A stretch of DNA of 38,841 nucleotides from the NCBI GenBank assembly GCA_035529895.1, contig DATKVV010000073.1:1-38841 (forward strand), in the 5' to 3' direction. The stretch comes from JAUWKC01 sp035529895 (GTDB taxonomy: Bacteria; Planctomycetota; Phycisphaerae; Sedimentisphaerales; Anaerobacaceae). The notes under the pieces are model-generated. The model worked only from the letters and a program-made list of their open reading frames with translations, did not search any database and was not told where the DNA came from. Every line of letters begins with the position of its first letter. Within the stretch, counting starts at the first letter, position 1. Position numbers and translations under genes: made by a program. Shown piece by piece: positions 16,481 through 25,874 of the stretch.

Positions 16481-16882
16481 ATGACAAAGAAGGATTACGA
16501 GCTTACCGACGCCGAATGGGCCATATTCGAGGCCGTCTGGGATAACCAGCCGTGTGCGGCGCCAACCGTTCAGGAAGTGCTCCAGGACCGAAAGAACTGG
16601 ACCTACAGCACCGTCAAGACAATGATGGACCGGATGGTTGCCAAGGGCCTGCTCAGGACCGAAAGAATCCGCAATCTTATCCTCTACCGCTCCGTTATTA
16701 CCAAACGCGATGCGCAAAAAGGCGAAATCATGCGGACAGTAAAAAGGGCGTTTGACGGTGCCCTTACGCCCATGATGCAGTTCCTGCTCGACAGCAACAG
16801 TCTGTCTGAACGCCAGCTAAGTGAGCTTGAAGTGCTAATTAAGAAAAGACGCGGCAAGGCCCGGGGACGAAAAAAAGAATAG
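16481..16882 (+). CDS. BlaI/MecI/CopY-family transcriptional repressor
   Basis: 133 residues: an N-terminal winged helix (LTDAEWAIFEAVWDNQPC, TVQEVLQDRKNWTYSTVKTM, MDRMVAKGLLRTERIRNLIL) and a C-terminal dimerisation helix region ending in a very basic tail. In the family, a dimer binds TACA-N2-TGTA operators and is inactivated by cleavage when the partner M56 membrane protease senses a signal. AAAGGAGG lies 7 bases before the ATG. The M56 protease gene follows after 53 bases. No beta-lactamase gene is near, so the target genes and signal are probably something else. Confidence 0.92.
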   Translation: MTKKDYELTDAEWAIFEAVWDNQPCAAPTVQEVLQDRKNWTYSTVKTMMDRMVAKGLLRTERIRNLILYRSVITKRDAQKGEIMRTVKRAFDGALTPMMQFLLDSNSLSERQLSELEVLIKKRRGKARGRKKE

Positions 16883-16935
16883 TTTTCCTGTAACGAAACT
16901 CAAATAGAAGCGCCTTTATAAGCGGAGGCCGAATC

Positions 16936-19900
16936 ATGAATGCGATATTGGAAAACATTAATTCGATGGGCAGGGCGTTTGTCGAATTTGCCGTGCCTAT
17001 GCTCCTCCAATCCAGTGTCCTGATACTGATTTTGCTGCTGGTCGACTTGGTGCTGCGCGGGAAAGTCCGGGCCGTATTTCGTTACTGGATTTGGATGCTC
17101 GTATTGGCAAAACTGGTCCTGCCGACTTCTCTCTCCTCGCCTGTAAGCCTCGGACGTTGGTTCGGCGAGCAGTTGGATTACCTCAATACCAAACAGCGGG
17201 TCCTTGCGGCTGAGTCTGCAAACCTGCCCGAGCCCACGCCCAACTTCGGGGCTTTTCAACCGGCAGATATGCCGGAGCTTGCAGACCCTTTATCGACCGA
17301 AGCAAGCACACAAGTGCCCGCGCCCACACCGACTGCGGAACCGGTCCGGCCCGTACCGGCAGATGCCCCGGTGGCCTCGCCTGACCCTGCGACGCCCGTG
17401 ACTTGGCAGGCGGTTGTGTTTTTGATTTGGCTGGCAGTCGTTGTCACCATGGGATTATTGCTGCTCCAGCGGGCGCTTTTCGTCAGAGGACTCGTCGCAC
17501 AGGCCAGAGAGGCCAACGGCTTGATGAAAGATGCGTTCGAGTTCTGCCGAAAGCAAATAGCGGTGAGTGGAGAAGTTCGGTTGAAAGTCTCACCGAACGC
17601 AACCAGCCCGGCCGTGTGCGGACTGTTTCGACCTGTGATTCTGGTGCCGCACAATCTCGCTTCGAATTTAGGCTCCAGAGACCTGAGGGGGGTTTTCCTC
17701 CACGAGCTCGCTCATATCAAGCGGGGCGATTTATGGGTGAATCTGGTTCAAACTGTTCTGCAGATTACCTACTTCTATAATCCGCTGCTATGGCTTGCCA
17801 ACGCAGTAATCCGCCGCGTCCGCGAGCAGGCCGTTGACGAAGCGGTGCTCGTAGCCATGGGCGAGAAGGCCGCGTGGTACCCGCAGACTCTCGTGAACGT
17901 CGCCAGGCTGGCCTTTAAGCGCCCGGCCCTGAGCCTGCGGCTCATTGGCGTCGTCGAATCTAAAAGCGCGCTGGCGGCCAGGATTAAGCGCATCCTTAAT
18001 CGCCCAACGCCGAAAAGCGCTAAACTGGGCGTCATTGGATTGATGCTGGTCTTTGTTACTGGCGCAGCGTTGCTTCCAATGGCCACAGCGCAAGAGCAGC
18101 CCGGCGACGATACTGCGGTTGTACTGGATTCGGACAAAGACGGCCTGGAAAATCAATTGGAGCAGGAACTTGGTACCAATCCCCGCTTATCTGACACCGA
18201 CGGCGACGGCCTTTCCGACTATGATGAATACTGCAAGTATCGCACCGACCCCGCAAAGAAAGACAGCGACTCCGACGGAAAACCGGACGGCGATTGGCAG
18301 GAGCGCAGGGAACACACTTACACAATACGGGCCATCTGCGAGATAAGACCGCCCTCCGGCCTGGAAATCATTAATGACCTGTATCAGGACGTCCGCCGCA
18401 TTGATAGAAAAGCCTCAGTTGAAGACGCTGTCGTTGTGGAGGTTCTGCTGTTTCCTTTTGCAGCCGCCCATATATATGCTCAGCCATATCCAAGACAATC
18501 TCCTGACGATTCGCTCAAGGAATATGTCCAGCCCACGGTATCGATGAATTTCTCGCCTGAAATGCAGCGGCAGGTCGCCGACATAGTTGAAGGTGCCGCT
18601 ACCGAGGTGGACGCGATTGAGAAAATGCTGCGCTGGATGAGCGGCGAAACTGAGCTGATAAAATATAATCCGCACTGGGATTATTTTCACGTTATTGACA
18701 ACCAGATAGTCCGGCACGGTTCCCTTGGCGACGCGGAGCAGGATAAGCGATTTCTCGAAACAAACTTCTTCGCCGATTCCATGTTCAAAAACAAGGTGCA
18801 CGGCACCTGCAGTTCAACGGCAATACTCAGAGGCGCTATGTTCCGCGCCGCGGGACTGCCCACCCGTCTTATCCAGACCCTGCCGCTTATCACGCGCTAC
18901 TCCGAGGACCCGGAGCCTCTGGCCGACAAGCTGCGGATGCGGGCGATGGCCAACGGCTATGACTGGGGCCCCGGCACCGGCGGCGCTAATCATATGTACA
19001 ACGAGGTTTTCCTGAACAATCGCTGGGTACGCGTTGATAATTCCATTGGTACCGGTCCTTTTGTCAGCGACAAGCTGTTCGTCAAGGCGTGGTCTTCCTC
19101 CAGTTTGAATAACATCAAAGAAGAATGGAACAACAAACGCTGTTTCCGGGCTCTGGATGTCTCGGACGCTTATCCAAAGTATAAATCCGAAGCTGCGAAA
19201 CCGGATATTGCCATACAAAACAGGGATCTAACGGTGAAAAAGCTGGCGGACGGCCAGTACAAAGCCACCATAATCATTCATAACAACGGTCAAGAACCCA
19301 CCCCGCGCTTAAAAGTGCTTTTCTATGCAGGTGACCCGGACAGCGGAGGAAGGAAGGTCCATCCTTCATACCACAGGGCCGGCCCAATAATGCCGGGGGC
19401 TACCTGGGGCGAATCAACTTATCCCTTCAGCCTGAAACAGGACGAAAATGAGCTTTTCGTAGTAGTTGACCCCGACAATCTGGTCGAGGAGTCAGACGAG
19501 ACAAACAATAAGGCCTCCACGGAGGTTAGTGGTGCCCCGAAGAAAGTCGGGAATTTAGACATTGCCGTTGAAGGCTTCAAGATTACCTTCCGTGACCAGT
19601 ACAATAACTATTACGTGGTCGCTTCCATCCGCAACAAAGGCAGAGATATCAGCCCGCAGTTTCCTGTCTATTTCTATGTCGGCGACCCTGCCGTCGCCAG
19701 GCCGATAACACATGCCGCTGGCCCCATCAAACCCGGCGCCGTTTGGGACGAACGTTCCGGCAATTTCGGCCTGCGCGACGGCCTAAATAACATTTCTGTG
19801 GCCGTTGACCCGGACAATGCCTTCGCAGAATCGGACGAAACTAACAACCGAGCCTGGTTAAGCGTTGTCATAGAGAACGGCCGGATAGTCAAACAATCCG

Positions 19901-21552
19901 TTTCTTATTCTCCTTCGGAACCCCAAGAAGGCCAGATCCCTCCGGACCGCACCGATGTTGAGGGTCCAATATCCACCGCGGCCCGTCAGCGCTATTTTGT
20001 CAGGCTGGTCGTCGGCGCAGACAGAATGACCTTTGAAGGACAGCAAGTTACCTGGGAGGACTTGTCGCGGCTATTGGAAAAGGTGCCGCACCGCAGCAAT
20101 ACCGTATTGACGCTTGCCCTTGCTTCCAATGATATGACTCTTGCCGAGAAAAACCAAGCTACCGGCCGGGCAGAGGCCCTGGCTAAAGACTTCGGCTTCG
20201 AGTATTTAAGCTATATCGGTGTACATCCGCTGGGCTCAAGAGGCGAGCCTGCTCACGCGATTTTCGAGGGTCCGCTTCAGTTCGATAAAGAAATCCCGAT
20301 CCCGCTGGCAGCCGGTACCCCCGAAGAGCCGGACCTGGTTGAGTGTAAGTGGATCAGGTTCGAAAAGAGCGCCGGCCAGGTTCAGGCCATACTTCATACG
20401 AAATGCTTCCGGCTGCGAGCAAAGTGGGAGGTCAGGGTCCGCCTGCTGAATACAAAAGACACAGAGCTAAGTTACGCCACCGCCACCCTTAAAAGTGGTG
20501 CTGAGCCGGCGGGAGCCGCGGACTTTTCAGAAGTGGAGTTGCTGTTTTCGCTTGGGAAATGGAGCGAGGCATTAGAGGCTGCCCGTTATGAAGTCAGGAT
20601 ACGACAATTGCCGGATACCACTGAGACGCCCGCGAGCCGGTCAGGCGAGGCAGGTGTGGCGGTTCAGCGAAAAAGCGAGAACGAAGCTGCGCAGCAAAGC
20701 CAAATCAAAACGGCAGCCAGAAAGATTGTTAGCTCGACCGGCAAAAAATCCAAAAGTATTGAGGAGTTTATCGCGCCCTTCGCTTCCGGCACAAAACTGG
20801 CGGTCACAGGCATCAACGGGTCCATAAAAGTCAGCGCGGGCAAGGAACCGGAATGCAGAATTAAAGCCGCCATCGAGGTAGAAACCAAAAGTAAACAAGA
20901 AACTAAAGAGCTGATGGACAAGGTGAAAGTGGACGTCAGGCAGTTAGCTGAAAACCTATCGGTCGAGGTCCAACAGCCCAAATTGCGGAAAAAACAGTCC
21001 GTGACAGTTGACTTTGAGATAACACTCCCCCCGCAAGCGAACCTGGACCTGCGCACCAATAACGGCTCAATCGATATTGCCGACATTTCCGGGGACATTG
21101 AAAGCAGAACAAATAATGGGTCGCTTTCGGCCGTGCGCACTGCGGGCAATACCCGCTTGCATACCAATAACGGCCATATCAATGTCACAAAAGCCGCTCT
21201 TGCTCCCGGTACCATAAACGCGAACAACGGCTCAATCACCTGCAAAGAAATCTCCGGGGATTTACAGGCCGAGCTAAATAACGGCAGGGTGAAGATTAGT
21301 TACGCTAAGACCTCGCCCGGCGTGTGCAGCGTTAGCGTAAATGCAAACAACGCCGATATTGACTTCACGGGTCCGCTCAATTTCTCGGCGGTTGTGGATG
21401 CCGTTACTCACACAGGGTCAATACGAACAGACCTGCCATTAACCGTAAAAGGCTGGATGGGAAAAACGGCATCCGGCACGCTCGGCAAGGGAGAAGGTAA
21501 ACTCCGCCTCGAAACCTCCAACGGCTCAATAAGGATAGCCACCCTTGACTAA
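16936..21552 (+). CDS. Giant BlaR1-like M56 peptidase with transglutaminase-like, CARDB and DUF4097-like domains
   Basis: 1538 residues. Residues 1-385 are a BlaR1/MecR1-type M56 unit with four membrane helices (~20-40, 49-63, 158-177, 366-385) and zinc motif HELAH (256-260), with E297 or E302 as third ligand. In place of the usual penicillin-binding sensor there follow, outside the cell: Asp-rich calcium-type repeats (397-453, DTDGDGLSD); a transglutaminase-like domain with C625 (HGTCSST), H686 (ANHMYNEV) and D701 (VRVDNS); two CARDB-like domains (~756-866, ~873-979), each ending in EESDETNN or AESDETNN; a further domain ~1015-1215; and a C-terminal beta-helix of the DUF4097 type with NNGSI-like repeats (~1290-1538). 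GGAGG precedes the ATG. With the BlaI gene it should form a signal-cleavage switch; the signal is unknown. Confidence 0.85.
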   Translation: MNAILENINSMGRAFVEFAVPMLLQSSVLILILLLVDLVLRGKVRAVFRYWIWMLVLAKLVLPTSLSSPVSLGRWFGEQLDYLNTKQRVLAAESANLPEPTPNFGAFQPADMPELADPLSTEASTQVPAPTPTAEPVRPVPADAPVASPDPATPVTWQAVVFLIWLAVVVTMGLLLLQRALFVRGLVAQAREANGLMKDAFEFCRKQIAVSGEVRLKVSPNATSPAVCGLFRPVILVPHNLASNLGSRDLRGVFLHELAHIKRGDLWVNLVQTVLQITYFYNPLLWLANAVIRRVREQAVDEAVLVAMGEKAAWYPQTLVNVARLAFKRPALSLRLIGVVESKSALAARIKRILNRPTPKSAKLGVIGLMLVFVTGAALLPMATAQEQPGDDTAVVLDSDKDGLENQLEQELGTNPRLSDTDGDGLSDYDEYCKYRTDPAKKDSDSDGKPDGDWQERREHTYTIRAICEIRPPSGLEIINDLYQDVRRIDRKASVEDAVVVEVLLFPFAAAHIYAQPYPRQSPDDSLKEYVQPTVSMNFSPEMQRQVADIVEGAATEVDAIEKMLRWMSGETELIKYNPHWDYFHVIDNQIVRHGSLGDAEQDKRFLETNFFADSMFKNKVHGTCSSTAILRGAMFRAAGLPTRLIQTLPLITRYSEDPEPLADKLRMRAMANGYDWGPGTGGANHMYNEVFLNNRWVRVDNSIGTGPFVSDKLFVKAWSSSSLNNIKEEWNNKRCFRALDVSDAYPKYKSEAAKPDIAIQNRDLTVKKLADGQYKATIIIHNNGQEPTPRLKVLFYAGDPDSGGRKVHPSYHRAGPIMPGATWGESTYPFSLKQDENELFVVVDPDNLVEESDETNNKASTEVSGAPKKVGNLDIAVEGFKITFRDQYNNYYVVASIRNKGRDISPQFPVYFYVGDPAVARPITHAAGPIKPGAVWDERSGNFGLRDGLNNISVAVDPDNAFAESDETNNRAWLSVVIENGRIVKQSVSYSPSEPQEGQIPPDRTDVEGPISTAARQRYFVRLVVGADRMTFEGQQVTWEDLSRLLEKVPHRSNTVLTLALASNDMTLAEKNQATGRAEALAKDFGFEYLSYIGVHPLGSRGEPAHAIFEGPLQFDKEIPIPLAAGTPEEPDLVECKWIRFEKSAGQVQAILHTKCFRLRAKWEVRVRLLNTKDTELSYATATLKSGAEPAGAADFSEVELLFSLGKWSEALEAARYEVRIRQLPDTTETPASRSGEAGVAVQRKSENEAAQQSQIKTAARKIVSSTGKKSKSIEEFIAPFASGTKLAVTGINGSIKVSAGKEPECRIKAAIEVETKSKQETKELMDKVKVDVRQLAENLSVEVQQPKLRKKQSVTVDFEITLPPQANLDLRTNNGSIDIADISGDIESRTNNGSLSAVRTAGNTRLHTNNGHINVTKAALAPGTINANNGSITCKEISGDLQAELNNGRVKISYAKTSPGVCSVSVNANNADIDFTGPLNFSAVVDAVTHTGSIRTDLPLTVKGWMGKTASGTLGKGEGKLRLETSNGSIRIATLD

Positions 21553-21579
21553 CGCCGGCCCAATTGCTCGTTTTGGTTC

Positions 21580-21852
21580 TTAGCCGAAGTTGTAGTGCTT
21601 TTTAACCGGCTGGTGTACCTGCCAGGTGCACTCCAAATCCTCGGGGAATACGACCAGGTCGCCGGCGCCGAAACTTACCGAATCCTTGCCGTCCGTGACC
21701 GTTACCTTGCCCCCCAGCAGAAGGCAGGTTTCTTTTTCTGTGTACGCCCAGTCGAAAGTGCTGGCCTCACACTGCCAAATCGGCCACGACTGGCACGTCT
21801 TGGCTTCTTCCTCAGACGGCTTTCTGACAACGATATCTTTAACTGTAGGCAT
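21580..21852 (-). CDS. Small cupin-domain protein (Cupin_3/DUF861 type)
   Basis: 90 residues. The conserved single-domain cupin pattern is visible: WQCEASTFDWAYTEKETCLL, then GKVTVTDGKDSVSFGAGDLV and VFPEDLECTWQVHQPVKKHY. The E in EKETC and the later His-poor second motif suggest a reduced metal site, as in many DUF861 members (EutQ/ureidoglycolate-hydrolase-like folds) without known reaction. Start 21852 has AAGGAAGG 9 bases upstream; an in-frame ATG at 21900 lacks one. It converges on the M56 gene with only 27 bases between stops. Confidence 0.8.
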   Translation of the reverse strand: MPTVKDIVVRKPSEEEAKTCQSWPIWQCEASTFDWAYTEKETCLLLGGKVTVTDGKDSVSFGAGDLVVFPEDLECTWQVHQPVKKHYNFG

Positions 21853-21949
21853 ATCGTTTTTCCTTCCTTTAACTTCCATCAATCCAAAGATTCTATTCAC
21901 CGGCTAAACACAGATTCTACCCCAACACGCACAGTTTTCAAATATCCAA

Positions 21950-21978
21950 TTGGATTTTTCCCTGAAAGTTGCTATAAA
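21950..21978 (+). promoter_or_regulatory. Sigma-70-type promoter of HD-purC-TPR genes
   Basis: TTGGAT (21950-21955) and TATAAA (21973-21978) are separated by 17 bases, a good housekeeping match. The HD gene ATG at 22021 lies 42 bases downstream. Confidence 0.6.
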
Positions 21979-22020
21979 TTTAGCCGCCAAATGCCTTTTT
22001 CTTCTTATGAAAGAAGTCTT

Positions 22021-22818
22021 ATGGAGCAGGAGCAGTTAGAGAAATTCAAAGCGTGGTTCGATGATTATGTGGCACAATTCTATTGTGACGACAAGTACGT
22101 CAATGCAAACTTGAAGCTCAAACAAGAGCATACCCGCCGGACCTGTGCAGAGATGCTCTATCTGGCTGACGAGCTCCGGCTTGATGCGAACCAAGGACGG
22201 ATAGCTGAGGTAATAGCGCTGTTTCATGACATCGGCCGGTTTAAGCAATTTGTGAAATATCGCACCTATAATGACCCCAGGAGTATAAACCATTGCCTGT
22301 TGAGCCTGGATGTTCTTAGGGAAACAAAGGTGCTTGAAGTGCTGGAAAGCACAGAAAGGCAGTTAATTGAAGAGGCGGTTAAATATCACGGGCGTAAAGA
22401 GCTGCCGCCTGGCCTGAATGGCCAGTGCCTGCTGTTTTCGAAATTGATACGCGATGCCGACAAGCTCGACGTGTTTTATGTGATGATAAACAACTACCGC
22501 CAATACAGAGACAATCCGCAAGAGTTTATGTTTGAGGTGGAGCTTCCGGATGAGCCTGTGTGTTCCCGGCAGGTTGTTGACGATATCTTGAGAGGCCGAC
22601 GGATAGACTACGCGGGCTTAAAGACGCTAAATGATATATGGCTTTTGCAGCTCGCGTGGGTTTACGACGTGAATTTTACGCCCACCTTGAAACGGATAAG
22701 GCAGCGCAAGTTTCTTGAGACGATTTGCGGGTTTCTGCCGGACACCGATGATATCCGCAAGGTCAGAGAAAAAATATTTGCGTTTGTCGATTCCAGAATC
22801 GAATCGGAAAAAGACTGA
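22021..22818 (+). CDS. HD-domain phosphohydrolase
   Basis: 265 residues with the HD metal-site pattern: H37 (KQEHTRR), H69-D70 (LFHDIGRF) and a later Asp in LIRDADKLD (145-150). Such enzymes hydrolyse phosphate esters of nucleotides or other small molecules; the exact substrate is not visible. The start is uncertain: the ATG at 22021 gives a normal family length, while an ATG at 21991 would add ten residues. The gene lies 46 bases before purC, probably in the same transcript, which might hint at nucleotide metabolism. Confidence 0.85.
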   Translation: MEQEQLEKFKAWFDDYVAQFYCDDKYVNANLKLKQEHTRRTCAEMLYLADELRLDANQGRIAEVIALFHDIGRFKQFVKYRTYNDPRSINHCLLSLDVLRETKVLEVLESTERQLIEEAVKYHGRKELPPGLNGQCLLFSKLIRDADKLDVFYVMINNYRQYRDNPQEFMFEVELPDEPVCSRQVVDDILRGRRIDYAGLKTLNDIWLLQLAWVYDVNFTPTLKRIRQRKFLETICGFLPDTDDIRKVREKIFAFVDSRIESEKD

Positions 22819-22864
22819 AAAGTGACCACGCAGTAAGTCAAAATGAAATAAGGAAGGGATAGTT

Positions 22865-23758
22865 ATGGGTGAAATCGTTTTGCAGACAAACATAGCTGGA
22901 ATGCAGCCGAAACGCGGCAAAGTCCGTGACATTTACGATTTGGGCGATAAGCTGCTGATTGTTGCCACCGACAGGATAAGCGCTTTCGACGTGGTTATGG
23001 CCAACGGCATACCTTATAAGGGGATGGTTCTGACGCAAATCTCCCTGTTCTGGTTCGATTTCTTAACCGAGGATATTGAACATCACCTGATAAGCAACGA
23101 TGTGGACAGCTTTCCTGAGCCGTTCTGCGACTATCGCGAGCAGTTGGCCGGGCGCAGCATGATGGTTAAAAAGGTGAAGGTTCTGCCTATAGAGTGCGTG
23201 GTGCGAGGTTATTTGGCCGGCTCAGGCTGGAAAGAGTACAGGCAAAGCCACACCGTCTGCGGACACAAGTTGCCGCCCGGCTTGAGGCAGTGTGAGAAGC
23301 TGCCGGAACCGATATTTACCCCGGCCACCAAGGCCGAACGCGGCACACACGATGAGAATATCAGCTTCGAGCAATGCGTCGTTATCCTCGGTGCCGAGCG
23401 GGCCGAATACGTCCGCGACAGGAGCCTGGATATCTTTGAAAAGGCCAGTGACTATGCCCAGAGCAGGGGAATAATACTGGCCGACACAAAGTTTGAGTGG
23501 GGCGTAACGGAGGGCGAAATTATTTTGATCGATGAGGTCTTGACGCCTGACTCTTCGCGGTTCTGGCCCGCGGATAAATATGAAGCAGGCAGAGACCAGG
23601 AAAGCTTCGACAAGCAGTTTGTCCGCAATTATCTCGAGAGTATCAATTTCGATAAATCCGGGCCGGGCGTCGAATTGCCCGAAGATATTGCGGCAAAGAC
23701 CGGTGAAAAATACGTCGAGGCCTACGAGCGCCTGACGGGAAAAAAGTTCGAGGCCTGA
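22865..23758 (+). CDS. purC: Phosphoribosylaminoimidazole-succinocarboxamide synthase
   Basis: 297 residues, the normal length for a stand-alone SAICAR synthetase of the fungal/planctomycete type. It joins aspartate to CAIR with ATP in purine synthesis, in the cytosol. Signatures: RGKVRDIYDLGDKLLIVATD at the N-terminus (ATP site), RISAFDVVM, ECVVRGYLAGSGWKEY, EPIFTPATKAERGTHDENIS and ADTKFEWGVTEGEIILIDE. GGAAGGG precedes the ATG. It sits between an HD hydrolase and a TPR membrane protein, not with other pur genes. Confidence 0.97.
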   Translation: MGEIVLQTNIAGMQPKRGKVRDIYDLGDKLLIVATDRISAFDVVMANGIPYKGMVLTQISLFWFDFLTEDIEHHLISNDVDSFPEPFCDYREQLAGRSMMVKKVKVLPIECVVRGYLAGSGWKEYRQSHTVCGHKLPPGLRQCEKLPEPIFTPATKAERGTHDENISFEQCVVILGAERAEYVRDRSLDIFEKASDYAQSRGIILADTKFEWGVTEGEIILIDEVLTPDSSRFWPADKYEAGRDQESFDKQFVRNYLESINFDKSGPGVELPEDIAAKTGEKYVEAYERLTGKKFEA

Positions 23759-23779
23759 GTCCAAAAGGAGGGCACGGAC

Positions 23780-25744
23780 TTGAAAGAGCAGGTTCACTGT
23801 GGGCCTGGCGCCAATCGGCAGGCAAATGGGTCCCATCATCTTGCTGTTCTTGCCGGCCTGATGGTTGCTGTGGCGGCCGTTGTTTTGATTGCACATTGGC
23901 CTGCGCTTTCCTGCCGGGCCATTTCGCTTGACGATGACCAGTACCTGCTCGAAAATCGATTGGTCCAGAACCCAGGCTGGCAATCCGCTAAGCGGTTTTT
24001 GAGTGAAGTTCTCTACCCCTCGACAGTGCGCGGCTACTATCAGCCGTTGGCGATGATATCGCTGATGCTCGATTATTCTCTTGGCGGCCGAGAGGATAAT
24101 CTCAAGCCGTTTCGCCGCACCAGTCTTTTTCTGCATGTGGCAAACAGCCTGCTGTTGATTGTTTTTTTGTATCTTCTGTTCGGCCGTGCTTGGCCGGCGG
24201 CAATGGTGGGTTTGCTTTACGGCGTCCATCCGCTGACTATCGAATCAATTCCCTGGCTGGCTGAGCGCAAAACCCTGCTGGCCGCCTTCTTTGCCCTTTG
24301 GTGCTTGGTTTTTTATGTCCGTTTTTGCCGCCACGGCAACGTAATAACTTATTTTGTTTGCATGGCATTCTTCGTCCTGGCGCTGATGTCCAAGCCGACA
24401 AGTACTCCGCTGCCGCTTCTGATGCTGGTTCTGGATTATTGGCCGCTGAAGCGACTTGGCAGAAAGGCCGTTCTTGAAAAAGTGCCTTTTGTCATTATCG
24501 CCGGCGCGGCGGCATTAATAACTTTTCTTTCACAGAGAAATACCGCCGACGTCATAATGCCCAGTGAGCACGGCTTAATCCGAATCCCCCTGATGATTTG
24601 TCACAATATCATTTTCTATCTCCGCCAATTCATCTGGCCTGTCCACCTGTCCGCCTTTTATCCTTTCCCTTCGCCTTTTACCCCCACCCAGCCGATGCTC
24701 CTGACCGGCATAATCGGCACCGGCGTATTGATTGGTTTCCTATTTGTTACTTTATTTTGGACCCGGGCCTTGTTGGCGGGCTGGCTGTTTTTCTTCCTGG
24801 CCGTCTTTCCCACCTTGGGAATCATCGGTTTTCACCCTGTAATCGCCGCCGACAGGCATGTCTACCTGCCCATGGTAGGCTTCTTGTTGCCTCTTGCGGG
24901 ATTCCTGGCCTGGCTTTGGCGAGATTCGGAGGATACCTTCGCACCCCGCCATATAATTTCCCTCGCGGTGGTGCTGCTGCTGTGCTGTGCCGAAATCTTT
25001 GCGGCCCGACGCTACCTCGTTAACTGGCGCGACACCGTTACTCACTATCAATACATGTTGTCCCTGTCCCCCGACCAGCACGTCCTGCACAATAATCTCG
25101 CGCTCGCTCTGGCAAAATCAGACAGAACCGATGACGCTGTTGAACACTACACAAGAAGCCTCCAGCTAAGTCCTAATTCTTACGAGGTTCATAACAATCT
25201 CGGCAACGCTCTAATCAAGCTCGGCAGGATTGATGAGGCGATCGAACATTACAAAGAAGCCCTGAAGCTAAAGGCCGGATTTGCGGTCGGGCACTACAAT
25301 TTGGCAATGGCGCTCGACGACAAGGGAAATACCGAAGAAGCCATCGCACAGTTTCGCCGGGCGATAACCATCAGGCCTGACTACGTCGACGCGTGGAACG
25401 AGCTGGGATATGCACTGGCCCGCCAGGGCCGATTGCAGCAGGCCGTTGACTGTTATAAAAAGGCGATTGAGCTTAAACCGGACCTCGTAATCGCCCACGG
25501 CCGCTTGGGCCTGGTGCTCGCCCAGCTCAACAGGGACGATGAGGCAATAGGGCAATTCCGCATCGTGCTCAGGGCCCGCCCCGACGATTTCGAGATGTAC
25601 TTCAATGTCGGTTTCCTTCTGGAGCGTCAGGGCAAGACCGCCGAAGCGATAGAACATTACCGCCGGGCACTGCAAATCAATCCCGGCTTTGCCAAGGCCC
25701 GCCGGCAGTTGGAAGCCGCCCTGGCGAAGCAGAAAAGCCCCTAA
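23780..25744 (+). CDS. TMTC-like membrane protein with C-terminal TPR repeats
   Basis: 654 residues, starting at TTG with AGGAGG 8 bases upstream. The first ~430 residues form about ten or more membrane helices with a GT-C-like first loop (AISLDDDQYLLENRLV, Asp 51-53) and the conserved stretch HPLTIESIPWLAERKTLLAA. Similar planctomycete and eukaryotic TMTC proteins are thought to be O-mannosyl or related transferases using lipid-linked sugars; this role is inferred. The C-terminal ~225 residues hold six to seven TPR units (HNNLALALAKSDRTDDAVEH, HNNLGNALIKLGRIDEAIEH, YNLAMALDDKGNTEEAIAQF and so on) that bind protein partners. It follows purC after 21 bases. Confidence 0.85.
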   Translation: MKEQVHCGPGANRQANGSHHLAVLAGLMVAVAAVVLIAHWPALSCRAISLDDDQYLLENRLVQNPGWQSAKRFLSEVLYPSTVRGYYQPLAMISLMLDYSLGGREDNLKPFRRTSLFLHVANSLLLIVFLYLLFGRAWPAAMVGLLYGVHPLTIESIPWLAERKTLLAAFFALWCLVFYVRFCRHGNVITYFVCMAFFVLALMSKPTSTPLPLLMLVLDYWPLKRLGRKAVLEKVPFVIIAGAAALITFLSQRNTADVIMPSEHGLIRIPLMICHNIIFYLRQFIWPVHLSAFYPFPSPFTPTQPMLLTGIIGTGVLIGFLFVTLFWTRALLAGWLFFFLAVFPTLGIIGFHPVIAADRHVYLPMVGFLLPLAGFLAWLWRDSEDTFAPRHIISLAVVLLLCCAEIFAARRYLVNWRDTVTHYQYMLSLSPDQHVLHNNLALALAKSDRTDDAVEHYTRSLQLSPNSYEVHNNLGNALIKLGRIDEAIEHYKEALKLKAGFAVGHYNLAMALDDKGNTEEAIAQFRRAITIRPDYVDAWNELGYALARQGRLQQAVDCYKKAIELKPDLVIAHGRLGLVLAQLNRDDEAIGQFRIVLRARPDDFEMYFNVGFLLERQGKTAEAIEHYRRALQINPGFAKARRQLEAALAKQKSP

Positions 25745-25793
25745 GACAGGCGGACGCCGCATCCTCCAAACGTGCTGTGCCCGGAAAAAGGTT

Positions 25794-25827
25794 TTACACA
25801 AAACGCGGCCTCCACTGTTATTATTAG
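25794..25827 (+). promoter_or_regulatory. Possible promoter region of fifth ECF cassette
   Basis: An AT-rich TTATTATTAG (25818-25827) lies about 50 bases before the ATG, with TTACAC (25794-25799) upstream. The sequence TTACACAAAACGCGGCC resembles TAACAAAACGGCCGGC in front of cassette 4. Weak. Confidence 0.2.
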
Positions 25828-25874
25828 GTAGAAGCTGAGACTCTTGGACTTCTAAGCAGATTAGGCGAAGACAG

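Noticed and set aside
16936..21552. That the 1538-residue M56 gene is an assembly fusion of two genes
   Set aside because: One continuous frame with no stop, and domain linkers of normal composition; repeats in the outside part follow each other smoothly. Cannot be fully excluded without reads.
21595..22020. Extension of the HD hydrolase by 142 residues at the N-terminus
   Set aside because: The extra part lies antisense to the cupin gene and upstream of the probable promoter at 21950-21978.
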